Shown: positions 24,011 through 33,013 of the stretch, piece by piece
How positions within the stretch are numbered: position 1 is the first letter of the stretch
Layout: each line of letters starts with the position of its first letter
Notes under the pieces: generated by a model
The model's input: only the letters and a program-made list of their open reading frames with translations
Database searches by the model: none
Told to the model about the DNA's origin: nothing
Assembly: GCA_017501255.1 (NCBI GenBank)
Contig: JAFVXE010000005.1
Location: forward strand, 62,001-126,000
Reading direction: 5' to 3'
From: Clostridia bacterium
GTDB taxonomy: Bacteria; Bacillota; Clostridia; Christensenellales; Aristaeellaceae
DNA length: 64,000 nucleotides
Program-made: the position numbers and the translations under genes

Positions 24011-24331
24011 ATGTTAGAAGCGATCATGGAAATAACGTTTTTTGAGAAAAAGAACGAGTTGTATAAAGATTGGAGTGGTTATGACGCAACGCGAATACTT
24101 CGACCAGCGTTCAACTTAGGAGCTGGACTTTTTTCAGGAACTATCACCAGTGATGAAACTATGTACTACTGGAATACCGGTTATTTAGTATTAGTTCAGT
24201 TCTTTACGATAGATACAATAGAAGTATATCGAGAAGTGGAAACACATTTGGTTGTTGGAAAAGTTTATGATATACAAATGGCAAGTAGAAAAATCGGCAA
24301 GGCGGTTATGGTGGAATTTGATTATTCTTAA
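24011..24331 (+). CDS. Unknown 106-residue protein in the decayed island
   Basis: A compact soluble protein with mixed alpha/beta character: ILRPAFNLGAGLFSGTITSD, then YYWNTGYLVLVQFFTIDTIE and VVGKVYDIQMASRKIGKAVM. No signal peptide or membrane helix. AGGTGATT lies a few bases before the ATG. I do not recognise it. Its position in an AT-rich island next to Rhs/YD fragments suggests an immunity-like or accessory protein, but there is no direct support. Codon use is AT-rich, unlike the flanking core genes, which points to transfer. Confidence 0.55.
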   Translation: MLEAIMEITFFEKKNELYKDWSGYDATRILRPAFNLGAGLFSGTITSDETMYYWNTGYLVLVQFFTIDTIEVYREVETHLVVGKVYDIQMASRKIGKAVMVEFDYS

Positions 24332-24402
24332 TTTGCTTGATGAATAACGCTGATATACAGACATTCATTTCGTTGAAAGCAAATAGATAAGGGGACCTTA
24401 TT

Positions 24403-25215
24403 GTGTGTGATATTATGTTAACTTCACAGATTAGTACCCAAGGTTTAATCTACAGAAAAAAAGTGTTATGCTGTTTGATAGTAATAGTGACTATGTGCGT
24501 TTGTTCCATTAATGTGGCATCCTGTGAAATACAAATTATGAACTGGGATGATCGTGGAGTCTATTCGTGTCTATATGTCATTACGCAGTTGGCGGATGGT
24601 ATGAGATTTCAAGAAATGGTTGATATAGTTAACGGGCAAGAAGTGGTTTTTCACGATTATGCATGGCTTAATAAGAGCTCGATTTTGTTTGAATTTACAG
24701 ATCATATTAATTTGGAGATTACAGGAGATCCTATTGATGAGGTGTGTATCGGTTTTACTGGAGTCACAACAAATGGTATTGATCCATTGCTTTCTATTCG
24801 ATTGCCAGAAAAGCCTGAAACAAGGGAGTATTGCAGAGTTCAGGCAATAAAGCCGAGTAAGAATACTACTTCACTTAAAACTGCCCACTTTGATTCCAAA
24901 GTTCGAATGACAGAATTTGCATTTGGTGAATTGTACTATGCATGTACATACTTAAGTAAAGGAATTAATCCTTCAGAATATCTCAATAGACTAGATCAAT
25001 ATAATGTTCGGTATAAAAGTGTGGAACAGAAAGAAAATATCATGACAATCGTTTTTTCGCCAAGGTATAGCATGAAATTGTATTTAGCGGAAGGCCTGAT
25101 AAACGAAGCAGAAATAATCGGCTGCTATCAGGAATTAGACGGGCAGGAACTTCATGTGGGGATTTCAACAGAAATGACATACCACGATTTATACTTGAGA
25201 CCACTCGGTGATTAG
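24403..25215 (+). CDS. Unknown exported protein in the decayed island
   Basis: A 270-residue product with a hydrophobic N-terminal segment (VLCCLIVIVTMCVCSINVAS) after a short basic stretch, so it is probably exported or membrane-anchored; a Cys follows in ASCEIQ but the lipobox is poor. The rest is mixed with IVNGQEVVFHDYAWLNKSSI and EYLNRLDQYNVRYKSVEQ. GTG at 24403 has AAGGGGACC upstream. No domain is recognised. It is AT-rich and ends next to a broken Rhs/YD fragment, so it is likely part of the same acquired locus. Confidence 0.6.
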   Translation: MCDIMLTSQISTQGLIYRKKVLCCLIVIVTMCVCSINVASCEIQIMNWDDRGVYSCLYVITQLADGMRFQEMVDIVNGQEVVFHDYAWLNKSSILFEFTDHINLEITGDPIDEVCIGFTGVTTNGIDPLLSIRLPEKPETREYCRVQAIKPSKNTTSLKTAHFDSKVRMTEFAFGELYYACTYLSKGINPSEYLNRLDQYNVRYKSVEQKENIMTIVFSPRYSMKLYLAEGLINEAEIIGCYQELDGQELHVGISTEMTYHDLYLRPLGD

Positions 25216-25248
25216 GCGAGGAAAAATGGTTCGTTGAGTGCTTGTTAG

Positions 25249-25574
25249 CAGTACCAGTATGACCGGGTCAACCGCTTGACTGCTGTTATCGACGAGGCGG
25301 GCAACAAAACCAGCTATGGTTATGATGCCCTGGACAATATCACCAAGGTAACGGATGCGCTCAAGCAGGTCACTCGCTACACCTACGACAAGAACGGCAA
25401 CCTGCTCACCGAAACCGATGCTTTGGGCAACACCGTGGAATACGCCCATACCCCCGAAGGCTGGCTCAGTGCCATCACCAAGGCAGACGGCACGGTGCTT
25501 ACCTTTATGATGCTTATGACTGGTATCAAAATCATTCCCATGAATCCATAGCATATGGTACGCAATATGAATAA
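25249..25574 (+). pseudogene. Rhs/YD-repeat fragment
   Basis: From 25249 the frame reads QYQYDRVNRLTAVIDEAGNK, TSYGYDALDNITKVTDALKQ, TRYTYDKNGNLLTETDALGN, TVEYAHTPEGWLSAI, which are three YD repeats as in Rhs and wall-associated polymorphic toxins. There is no start or signal, and after about 25505 the natural continuation YDAYDWYQNHSHESIAYGTQ is in another frame, ending at TAA 25572-25574. It is a fragment of a larger shell gene. It is more GC-rich than the DNA on either side. Confidence 0.75.
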
Positions 25575-25587
25575 GGAGGAATAGAAA

Positions 25588-27131
25588 ATGAAGCAATGTG
25601 TATTGTATGTCTTGATAATGTTCCGGTTGTTATCTTTCTTTCTTACAGGAAATGCAATAGCTGAGCAACGTACTGTGTTTGCTGCACAGAATAATGTTGC
25701 ATTCTACAAAGAAAATGGAAAAATTGGTTTGCAAACGATAGATGGTACTATTTTGTATGCTGCAGAGTTTGATGGAGTTGGATATTTTGATGCAACCGAA
25801 CAAGCGAACATCTATATAGGCGATAAAATTGGACGAATTGACCGTTATGGAAATGTTGTAGTTGAGCCGTTTCTTTGCCATTCAATAGATGCGATTCCAA
25901 CGAATTTAGCTTCAGAAGTCATACCTGAATATATCCTGCTGGTATCGTGGTTTGATGATAACAACCAAAAGTTTATGCGATTTATGAGCATTGAGGGAGA
26001 GTGGGTATCTGAAATAGTATTTGATCTAATGTAGTATGAGTTTCGAGATGGAAAGATTTTCATCAGAAATGATGAGCAATATAATCAAATAGATATATAT
26101 GGACAGTTAACCTCTCAGAAATGGTGGGAATATCTTTTTGTTGATTCTAATTCTGCTTATGCTCTTGAGACTATTGGAGGCAATAGCCTATATTTTGCCC
26201 AAGACGGTGATTTGTGGGCGCGGATTGACAAAAAGTCTGATGGGGAAAGTACTTATTCCCTAATCAGTACTGACGGAGTATTTGATACACCTCGATCTTG
26301 GTCGAACATTAAGTTACTGAATAAGGATTTTATTGCATATTGCGAAAATGATTTGTGGGGGGTTGCTGATTTTCAAACAAATGTAGTCATGCAGGCTGAA
26401 TGGCTATCTCCACCTTCGTTAGTGAATTCTGCCGATGAGATTTGGTATGTCATTGATCCTATTACAGAAGAATGGAAGTGGGTTCATTCGAACGGTGAAA
26501 CGGTTTTGAGCGCAGAATTTGGCGAAAAAATACAAGCTTTGTCGGAGAATAGATACATAATATACGATGATGAGAAACAAAGGATTGTTGATAATTCTGC
26601 TAAAGTGCTTGCCGAGCTAAATCGAAAATATCGGATAAAAGGATTGAGGATGGTGGATATTATAGATATGTTAATTCATATGATGACACATGGGGATTCG
26701 TTAGTCAGCAAGGAGAGATACTATGTGAATTTCCCGGGGCATATTGTGAATATAGAGATGGCTATACAAAATTAGTAAATGGATGTATGCTTATCGTTGA
26801 TGAAACAAGATATAATGATGCTGAAGAAGGGCTGTGTGGGTTTGTTAATCTGAATGGTGATGTATTTCTTTCTTCTGTGTGGAATAGGATTTGGGATTTT
26901 AGTGGCAATATGATTGCCCGAGTTGAAGCTGATGGGAAATTTGGATACATTAACGAAAAAGGAGAGTATGTTATTCGACCCCAGTGGAATGACGCAGATG
27001 ATTTTATTTGTGTGGGACATCAATGGGTTGCCTCTGTTTATGAGTATTCTGATTCGAATCGGATTTGGCAAGGCTTTATCAACGAGAATAATGAATTACT
27101 TGGAGAAAGATGGTATGAAAACAATCGGTAG
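25588..27131 (+). pseudogene. WG-repeat secreted protein, broken by an amber codon and a frameshift
   Basis: The first part (25588-26034) begins with a signal-like hydrophobic segment (VLYVLIMFRLLSFFLTGNAI) and repeats of the WG/KWG type (NGKIGLQTIDGTILY, DKIGRIDRYGNVVVEPF). A TAG at 26032-26034 stops it, but the same frame stays open and continues with similar repeats (LWGVADFQTNVVMQAEWL) to about 26640. There a one-base shift moves the match to another frame: TWGFVSQQGEILCEF, LCGFVNLNGDVF, KFGYINEKGEYVIRPQWN, ending at 27131. Intact, it would be about 510 residues and a probable beta-propeller. Confidence 0.75.
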
Positions 27132-27181
27132 TTTCCTTTTTTGAGCCTTCATAATGGAAGGGACTATGGTTCTCAATCATT

Positions 27182-27304
27182 ATCTATCAGGACAGTCGTG
27201 TGGTCAGCTATACTTACGACAGCATGAACCGCCGTCGGTACTTTTGTCTACTGCTTCTCCTGCAATGGCCAATCATTTGGGTGAAGGTGGCAAAAGAAGG
27301 TTAG
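27182..27304 (+). pseudogene. Second Rhs/YD-repeat fragment
   Basis: The frame IYQDSRVVSYTYDSMNRRRY contains a clear YD repeat (YTYDSMNRR) and then turns into unrelated residues up to TAG 27302-27304. It has no start. With the fragment at 25249 it brackets the WG-repeat pseudogene, as if the locus had once been one Rhs gene with exchangeable 3' ends. Confidence 0.55.
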
Positions 27305-27350
27305 GCTGAGCAGAACAAAAGAATGTGGCACCCCAAGAGAACGATAAAAA

Positions 27351-27380
27351 CCCGTCGATCAGTGCGATCGGCGGGCTTTT
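27351..27380 (+). terminator. Terminator at the end of the decayed island
   Basis: CCCGTCGATC (27351-27360) pairs with GATCGGCGGG (27366-27375) around AGTGC, followed by CTTTT. Confidence 0.75.
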
Positions 27381-27482
27381 GGTGTATTAGGTTATAGGTC
27401 AAGTGGTAATATTTTCGGATGATATTATTTTCGATAAAGGTTCGAATTTTCGACAAAATAGTTGCTCTGGATATCAATACTA

Positions 27483-27716
27483 ATGCTCGTTTATGAGTTC
27501 TGTGCGGACGTTAGGTATATAGAGCTGAATTCAGATAAAGCGAATGAAGAGATTGCTATGACTGTGAATTACGATTCCCTCATTTCCATGGCAAATGATA
27601 TGGAAATTGCACCCATATGGGTTATAGAGCCAGCTTGTAATCGGTATATTCTATATGATGACGAGGTTGCATTTCAACAACTGATAACGTTCTATAGGAA
27701 CAGGACATCAACCTGA
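27483..27716 (+). pseudogene. Unknown AT-rich ORF remnant
   Basis: ATG at 27483 gives about 77 residues (MLVYEFCADVRYIELNSDKA, then SLISMANDMEIAPIWVIEPA) with no good ribosome binding site. No family is recognised. It may be a fragment of an exported protein from the same island. Confidence 0.3.
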
Positions 27717-27836
27717 ACACCAAACTTCATCCGAACGGTAGCAGTCTTCCGTCCACAAGTAGCAAAACCCCGCCGCCCTGTGCTATACTGTTCAGGGCCT
27801 TTTCCCCATTCCAACAACTTTTCCCGGAGGTAACCC

Positions 27837-29633
27837 ATGCTGCTCACCGCTGAGAATATCCGCAAAAACTACGGCATGAAACAACTTTTGGACGGCGTGA
27901 CGCTCTATTTGAACCCGGGCGAACGGGTAGGGCTGATCGGCGTCAACGGCACCGGCAAAAGCACCTTTCTCAAGATTCTCGCCGGGGTGGAGGATCCCGA
28001 TTCCGGCCGCCTGACCCGTGACCCCAACGTGCAGATCAGCTATCTGCCGCAGGTGCCGGTGATGGATGACGACCTGACCGTTCTGGAGCAGGTGTTTGCA
28101 GGCCATCCCGCCGAGTTCCGCCACCTGAACGAATACGAGGCCAAAGCCACCCTCAGCAAGCTGGGCATCACCGATTTTGAGCAGAAAATCGGGCAGCTGT
28201 CCGGCGGTCAGCGCAAGCGTGTGGCGCTGGCCACGGTTTTCGTTCACCCTGCCGATGTGCTAATTCTGGATGAGCCCACCAACCATCTGGATGCGGAAAT
28301 GGTCACATGGCTGGAAGAGAAGCTGTCCCGTTTCACCGGCGGCCTGGTGATGATCACCCACGACCGCTATTTCCTTGAAAACGTGGTCACCCGTATCGCA
28401 GAATTGTCCTTTGGCAAAATGTATTTTTACGAGGCCAACTACTCCAAATATCTGGAGCTGAAAGCCCAGCGGCTGGAGATGGATCAGGCCTCCGAGCGCA
28501 AGCGGCAGGCTCTTTTGCGCAAGGAAACCGAGTGGATCATGCGAGGCTGCCGGGCACGCTCCACCAAGAGCACCGAGCGCATCGCCCGCTATGAAGCCCT
28601 GAAAGCGCAGGAAGCGCCCCAGACCTCAAGCTCGGTTTCCATCACCTCCGCCGCCTCCCGGCTGGGACGCAAAACCGTGGAGCTGGATCATGTCTCCAAG
28701 ACCTATGGTGAGCGCACCATCATCCGGGATTTCTCCTATACCCTGCTCCGGGATGACCGGGTGGGCATCATCGGGCGCAACGGCGCAGGCAAATCCACGT
28801 TGCTTAACATGATCGCCGGGGAACTGACCCCCGACAGCGGCACGGTGGATTTCGGCGGCACTGTCCGCATCGGTTACTTTACCCAGGAAGGCCGGGAGCT
28901 GGATCCCAAGCAGCGCCCCTATGACTACATCCATCAGGTGGCCTCCGAGGTGCACACCAGGGAAGGCCGCCTGTCCGCCACCCAGATGATGGAGCGTTTC
29001 CTCTTTCCCTCCGATTTGCAGTTTTCCACCATCGGCAGGCTGTCCGGCGGGGAACGCCGCCGCCTGTACCTGCTGGGCATCCTGATGAGCGCCCCCAACA
29101 TTCTCCTGTTGGACGAGCCCACCAACGATCTGGATGTGGAGACCCTGATCATTCTGGAAGACTATCTGACCGAGTTTCCCGGCGCAGTGGTGGCCGTCTC
29201 CCACGACCGCTATTTTCTGGACAAAATCGCCACCTCCATTCTGGAAGTGCAGCATGATGGCACCGTGCGCCGCACCATGGGCGGCTACTCCGACTGGCTG
29301 CTGCTGCGGGAGATGGACGAAAAGCCCGCCGCCCCCAAGGAGCACAAGGACACCCGGGAAAAGCGCACCGACCGTCCTCCCCAGAAGCTGCGGTTTTCCT
29401 TCAAGGAGCAGCGGGAGTACGCCACCATCGATCAGGACATCGCTGATCTGGAAGCCCGCATTGCGGCCTGCGATGCCGCCATCACGGAAAATGCCAGTGA
29501 CTACCTCCGTTTGCAGGAGCTGATGGAGGAAAAGGTGGCGCTGGAAGCACAATTGGAGGAAAAAACCGAGCGCTGGGTGTATCTGTACGATTTAGCGGAG
29601 AAGATTGCGCAGCAGGAAGCCAATAAGGGGTGA
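27837..29633 (+). CDS. ABC-F family ATPase (Uup-like)
   Basis: This 598-residue protein is soluble, with two ABC domains and no membrane part. Domain 1: Walker A GVNGTGKST, signature LSGGQRKRVALA, Walker B VLILDEPTNHLD. Domain 2: Walker A GRNGAGKST, signature LSGGERRRLYLLG, Walker B ILLLDEPTNDLD. The linker carries EWIMRGCRARSTKSTERI, the P-site interaction motif region of ABC-F factors, and the end is a coiled coil (DIADLEARIAACDAAITENA), as in Uup. ABC-F proteins bind the ribosomal E site and relieve stalled or drug-bound ribosomes. Nothing shows drug specificity. GGAGGTAACCC precedes the ATG. Confidence 0.9.
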   Translation: MLLTAENIRKNYGMKQLLDGVTLYLNPGERVGLIGVNGTGKSTFLKILAGVEDPDSGRLTRDPNVQISYLPQVPVMDDDLTVLEQVFAGHPAEFRHLNEYEAKATLSKLGITDFEQKIGQLSGGQRKRVALATVFVHPADVLILDEPTNHLDAEMVTWLEEKLSRFTGGLVMITHDRYFLENVVTRIAELSFGKMYFYEANYSKYLELKAQRLEMDQASERKRQALLRKETEWIMRGCRARSTKSTERIARYEALKAQEAPQTSSSVSITSAASRLGRKTVELDHVSKTYGERTIIRDFSYTLLRDDRVGIIGRNGAGKSTLLNMIAGELTPDSGTVDFGGTVRIGYFTQEGRELDPKQRPYDYIHQVASEVHTREGRLSATQMMERFLFPSDLQFSTIGRLSGGERRRLYLLGILMSAPNILLLDEPTNDLDVETLIILEDYLTEFPGAVVAVSHDRYFLDKIATSILEVQHDGTVRRTMGGYSDWLLLREMDEKPAAPKEHKDTREKRTDRPPQKLRFSFKEQREYATIDQDIADLEARIAACDAAITENASDYLRLQELMEEKVALEAQLEEKTERWVYLYDLAEKIAQQEANKG

Positions 29634-29641
29634 GGGGGCGG

Positions 29642-29743
29642 TACGCCCTGAATCATCGTCTTCACAATGATAACCACAAATTCATCAACACCCGCACCAT
29701 GAATTGCGGGGTGTGCATCGAGTGGATGATCGGGCAGGAATGA
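29642..29743 (+). pseudogene. Decayed fragment of a SpoIVB C-terminus
   Basis: The frame ending at TGA 29741-29743 reads HKFINTRTMNCGVCIEWMIG then QE, which aligns with [20 protein letters not shown] then GQE at the end of the spoIVB gene at 18480-19736. The DNA of the last ten codons is nearly the same (TGGATGATCGGGCAGGA in both). Upstream of it no S55 catalytic motif is left. It has no start and no ribosome binding site. Confidence 0.6.
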
Positions 29744-29809
29744 CCACGCCCGGTCATCCATTTCAACACCGCTTCATGTTCCTTTCCTGCACTTTTTCCC
29801 CTGTATCCA

Positions 29810-29838
29810 TTGAAACAATCGGAGTACAAACGTATACT
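29810..29838 (+). promoter_or_regulatory. Promoter of the aconitase gene
   Basis: TTGAAA (29810-29815), 17-bp spacer, TATACT (29833-29838). An in-frame upstream extension of the gene starts within this promoter and is therefore not coding. Confidence 0.75.
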
Positions 29839-29923
29839 GGATACCGCACCCACCGGGAAACATCCCTTTTCTGCCGGTACGTTGCCAGCAGCGCAGGGAA
29901 TCAGTATATGTTGGAGGAAAAGC

Positions 29924-31855
29924 ATGAACGTAACACAGAAAATTCTGGCTGCTCATCTGGTAAGCGGCGAACTGAAGCGGGGCACGGAAATTTCCATCCG
30001 CATTGATCAGACCTTGACCCAGGACTCCACCGGCACCATGGCGTATTTGCAGTTTGAAGCCATGGGCATCCCCCGTGTGAAGACCGAGAAGAGCATTGCA
30101 TACATCGACCACAACACTCTGCAGACCGGCTTTGAAAACGCCGACGATCACAAGTACATCGCCACCGTTACCAAGAAGCACGGCGTGTACCTGTCCAAGC
30201 CCGGCAACGGCATCTGCCATCAGGTGCAGCTGGAGCGCATCGGCAAGCCCGGCAAGACTTTGCTGGGCAGCGACAGCCACACCCCCACCGGCGGTGCCCT
30301 GGGCATGATCGCCATCGGCGCCGGCGGCCTGGACGTGGCCGTGGCCATGGGCGGCGGCGCTTACTATCTCAGCTGCCCCGGCGTGGTGAATGTGCGCCTT
30401 ACCGGCAGCCTGCAGCGGGGCGTTGCCGCCAAGGACGTCATCCTTGAATTGCTGCGCCGCCTCAGCGTCAAGGGCGGCGTGGGCAAGGTGATGGAATACA
30501 CCGGCCCCGGCGTTGCCACCCTGACCATCCCCGAGCGTGCCACCATCACCAACATGGGCGCAGAACTGGGCGCCACCACCTCCGTGTTTCCCAGCGACGA
30601 AGTGACCCGTCAGTTCCTGAAAGCCCAGGGCCGTGAAGAGGACTTCATGCCCCTGACCGCCGATGAGGACGCCACCTATGACGAAACCGTGGAGATCGAC
30701 CTCAGCCAGCTGGAGCCCATGGTGGCCCTGCCCCATATGCCCGACAATGTGAAGACCATCAAGGAAGCGGGCCAGATCAAGGTGGATCAGGTGTGCATCG
30801 GTTCCTGCACCAACTCCAGCTATCAGGATATGATGCGTGTGGCTGCCATTCTCAAGGGCAAGACCGTGCATCCCGATGTGTCGCTGGTCATCGCTCCCGG
30901 CAGCCGTCAGGTGCTGGCCATGCTGAGCCAGAACGGTGCTTTGCATGACATGATTCAGGCCGGTGCCCGCATCACGGAAACCGCCTGCGGCTTCTGCATC
31001 GGTATGGGTCAGAGCCCCAGCACCAACGCCGTCAGCGTCCGCACCAACAACCGCAACTTCTTCGGCCGCAGCGGCACCAAGAGCGCGGGCATCTATCTGG
31101 TCAGCTGCGAAACCGCTGCCATGACTGCCCTCACCGGCTATCTGGCCGATCCCCGTCAGACCGATGCGGACCTGAACGTGGAAATGCCCGATCTGTTCGA
31201 CTACTGCGACAACCTGATCATTCCCCCGGCCTCCGCCGAGGAAGCCGCCGATGTGGAAGTTGTCCGCGGCCCCAACATCAAGCCCTTCCCCCAGGCCGAT
31301 GCGCTGGCTGACAACCTGACCGGCGATGTGCTGCTGAAGATGGAAGACAACATCACCACCGACCACATCATGCCCAGCGATTCCAGCCTGCTGCCCTTCC
31401 GCAGCAACATTCCCAAGCTGAGCGAGCACTGCCTGGCTCCTGTGGATGCCACCTTCCCCGCCCGTGCCAAGGCTGCCGGCGGCGGTTTCCTGCTGGCGGG
31501 TCAGAACTACGGCCAGGGTTCCAGCCGTGAACACGCTGCGCTGGTGCCCCTGTACCTGAAGATCCGGGGCGTGCTGGCCAAGGGCTTTGCCCGCATCCAT
31601 CAGGCCAACCTGATCAACAACGGCATCCTGCCCCTGGTGTTTGTGAGCGAAGCGGATTACGACCGTTTCGACCAGCAGGATACCATCGCCCTGCCCGGCA
31701 TCCGCCAGCTGGTGGAAAGCGGCGCCACCGAGATTCCCGTGGAAAACAAGACCAAGGGCTTCACCGCCATGATGAAGCTGGAACTGACCGACCGTCAGCG
31801 CAGGATGATCCTCTTCGGCGGTTTGATCAATATGATCGCTGCGGAAGGAAAATAA
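29924..31855 (+). CDS. Aconitate hydratase (single-chain, about 643 residues)
   Basis: This cytosolic 4Fe-4S enzyme isomerises citrate to isocitrate. Cluster ligands are Cys in CIGSCTNSSYQDM and the pair in ETACGFCIGMGQSP; the active-site region GSDSHTPTGGALGMIAIGAG and the C-terminal swivel domain GQNYGQGSSREHAALVPLYL are present in one chain. The length is that of the short anaerobe/archaeal-type aconitases rather than the 890-residue AcnA. ATG 29924 has GGAGGAAAAGC. No isocitrate dehydrogenase or citrate synthase gene is nearby. A homoaconitase-like substrate cannot be excluded. Confidence 0.88.
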   Translation: MNVTQKILAAHLVSGELKRGTEISIRIDQTLTQDSTGTMAYLQFEAMGIPRVKTEKSIAYIDHNTLQTGFENADDHKYIATVTKKHGVYLSKPGNGICHQVQLERIGKPGKTLLGSDSHTPTGGALGMIAIGAGGLDVAVAMGGGAYYLSCPGVVNVRLTGSLQRGVAAKDVILELLRRLSVKGGVGKVMEYTGPGVATLTIPERATITNMGAELGATTSVFPSDEVTRQFLKAQGREEDFMPLTADEDATYDETVEIDLSQLEPMVALPHMPDNVKTIKEAGQIKVDQVCIGSCTNSSYQDMMRVAAILKGKTVHPDVSLVIAPGSRQVLAMLSQNGALHDMIQAGARITETACGFCIGMGQSPSTNAVSVRTNNRNFFGRSGTKSAGIYLVSCETAAMTALTGYLADPRQTDADLNVEMPDLFDYCDNLIIPPASAEEAADVEVVRGPNIKPFPQADALADNLTGDVLLKMEDNITTDHIMPSDSSLLPFRSNIPKLSEHCLAPVDATFPARAKAAGGGFLLAGQNYGQGSSREHAALVPLYLKIRGVLAKGFARIHQANLINNGILPLVFVSEADYDRFDQQDTIALPGIRQLVESGATEIPVENKTKGFTAMMKLELTDRQRRMILFGGLINMIAAEGK

Positions 31856-31870
31856 ACTGAAGATACTGTA

Positions 31871-32131
31871 AGAGGCAGAGGAATGTTCCTCTGCCTCTCA
31901 GACTGTTGACAAACCCCAGGAGGTATCGGAGGGGCGCACCCCTCCGATGGTCTTCCGAAACCGGCGGCGTGTACGGCGGTTTCGGAACCCTTGCGTAGCA
32001 AGGGATTCCTATCACCGTTTGCCGCCCGGCGAGCCGTAGGCTCGTAGGCAAACGGTGCAAACTCGTTGAAAAAGCCGCCGAAGGCGTGTTTTTCAACGAT
32101 CTGAGAGGCAGAGGAATGCTCCTCTGCCTCT
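31871..32131. repeat. Nested palindromic element flanked by a duplicated hairpin
   Basis: An AGAGGCAGAGGAA-type hairpin occurs twice, at 31871-31898 and 32104-32131, 28 bases each with one difference. Between them lie further perfect or near-perfect stems: ATCGGAGGGG/CCCCTCCGAT (about 31925-31948), CCGAAACCG/CGGTTTCGG, CCCTTGC/GCAAGGG, CACCGTTTGCC/GGCAAACGGTG enclosing CGAGCC/GGCTCG, and CGTTGAAAAA/TTTTTCAACG. The region has no gene. The first hairpin can also end the aconitase transcript. Confidence 0.75.
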
Positions 32132-32144
32132 TGGTTTAGGTTAA

Positions 32145-32555
32145 TCAAGCATTTTTCTCCATAGCTATCCATTCCCACACTGCCTGCACATCTTCCTTGG
32201 CCCCGGTAAAGACAGGCCATGCTTCCACCCCATCCCCGTCTTTCCGGGGAATGATATGGATATGGAAATGGGGCACCGACTGCTGGGCCGCCTCTTCGCT
32301 GGCGTTAAGCAGATTCACACCCTCATAGCCGCAATGGCCGGTCAGGTGCCGGGATACCTTCTGAACGGTATCCATCAGATGATGGAGGGTTTCGCTGTCA
32401 CAATCCAGCAGGCTTTTCACGTGCTTTTTGGGAATCGCCACCAGATGCCCGTCCACATCCCTGGCAATATCCATAAACACCAGCGTGTGTTCATCCTCGT
32501 ATACCTTCATGCAGGGGATGTCCCCGGCTACGATGCTGCAAAAGATACAATCCAT
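32145..32555 (-). CDS. HIT family nucleotide-binding hydrolase (Hint-like)
   Basis: This 136-residue protein has the catalytic histidine triad SVPHFHIHIIPR (HxHxHxx), the N-terminal DCIFCSIVAGDIP with a zinc-type CxxC, and GHLVAIPKKHVKSLLD. HIT proteins hydrolyse adenosine phosphoramidates or dinucleoside polyphosphates. It is probably cotranscribed with the zinc-ribbon gene just upstream (18 bases). The C-terminus is about 20 residues longer than the shortest Hint proteins. Confidence 0.9.
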   Translation of the reverse strand: MDCIFCSIVAGDIPCMKVYEDEHTLVFMDIARDVDGHLVAIPKKHVKSLLDCDSETLHHLMDTVQKVSRHLTGHCGYEGVNLLNASEEAAQQSVPHFHIHIIPRKDGDGVEAWPVFTGAKEDVQAVWEWIAMEKNA

Positions 32556-32573
32556 TGTGCTTCCTCCTGTATG

Positions 32574-32801
32574 TTATTTCGCCACATCCGTCTCTACGAC
32601 CATCTTGTGGCAATGGCTGCAATAATGGGCAGGCAGATAGAACGTTACCCACTTGCTTTTGATTGCTGTCAATTTGCCGATGCCGCACAGCGAATCCCCA
32701 AAGGTCAGTTTCTTGCCCTCTGGCTGGAAGCGCACGCTGCTGCGTGCATCCCCGATGATCTCGCCAGCCTGCATTTCTCTTTCACACCACGGACAAAGCA
32801 T
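32574..32801 (-). CDS. Small zinc-ribbon protein
   Basis: This 75-residue protein has CPWCEREMQAGEI at the N-terminus and YCSHCHKMVVE at the C-terminus, giving two CxxC knuckles around a beta-rich core with DARSSVRFQPEGKKL and LPAHYC. It resembles the small DUF6487/PF20097-type zinc ribbons of Firmicutes, whose function is unknown. ATG at 32801 has GGAGGGAAGA 2-8 bases upstream; the frame is open further but without a ribosome binding site. Confidence 0.75.
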   Translation of the reverse strand: MLCPWCEREMQAGEIIGDARSSVRFQPEGKKLTFGDSLCGIGKLTAIKSKWVTFYLPAHYCSHCHKMVVETDVAK

Positions 32802-32948
32802 ATTCTTCCCTCCTGATGGGCAAGTCCTTTGCGGCTGCCTTATTTGATTGAAACCAGTGTACAGCCGATACAGCCAAATCACAAGTCAAAACCGCTGAAC
32901 ACCGCAGGGGAACGGCTCAGCTGTCGGGAAATTCACTCATCTCCACCC

Positions 32949-32978
32949 TTGTTCCCTCCCCGCCATCCGTGCTACAAT
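32949..32978 (+). promoter_or_regulatory. Promoter of the aldo/keto reductase gene
   Basis: TTGTTC (32949-32954), 18-bp spacer, TACAAT (32973-32978). Confidence 0.5.
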
Positions 32979-33013
32979 CATTCCAGCAAACCCATCATGA
33001 TCGGAGGTACACC

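Noticed and set aside
27837..29633. ABC-F antibiotic-resistance protein (Msr/Vga/Lsa-like)
   Set aside because: The C-terminal coiled coil and linker fit the housekeeping Uup type; no long interdomain resistance loop is evident.
29810..29923. N-terminal extension of the aconitase
   Set aside because: This part contains the TTGAAA-17-TATACT promoter, and a strong ribosome site sits before ATG 29924.
31871..32131. Insertion sequence or CRISPR array
   Set aside because: No transposase and no regular repeat-spacer pattern; the repeats are hairpins of differing sequence.
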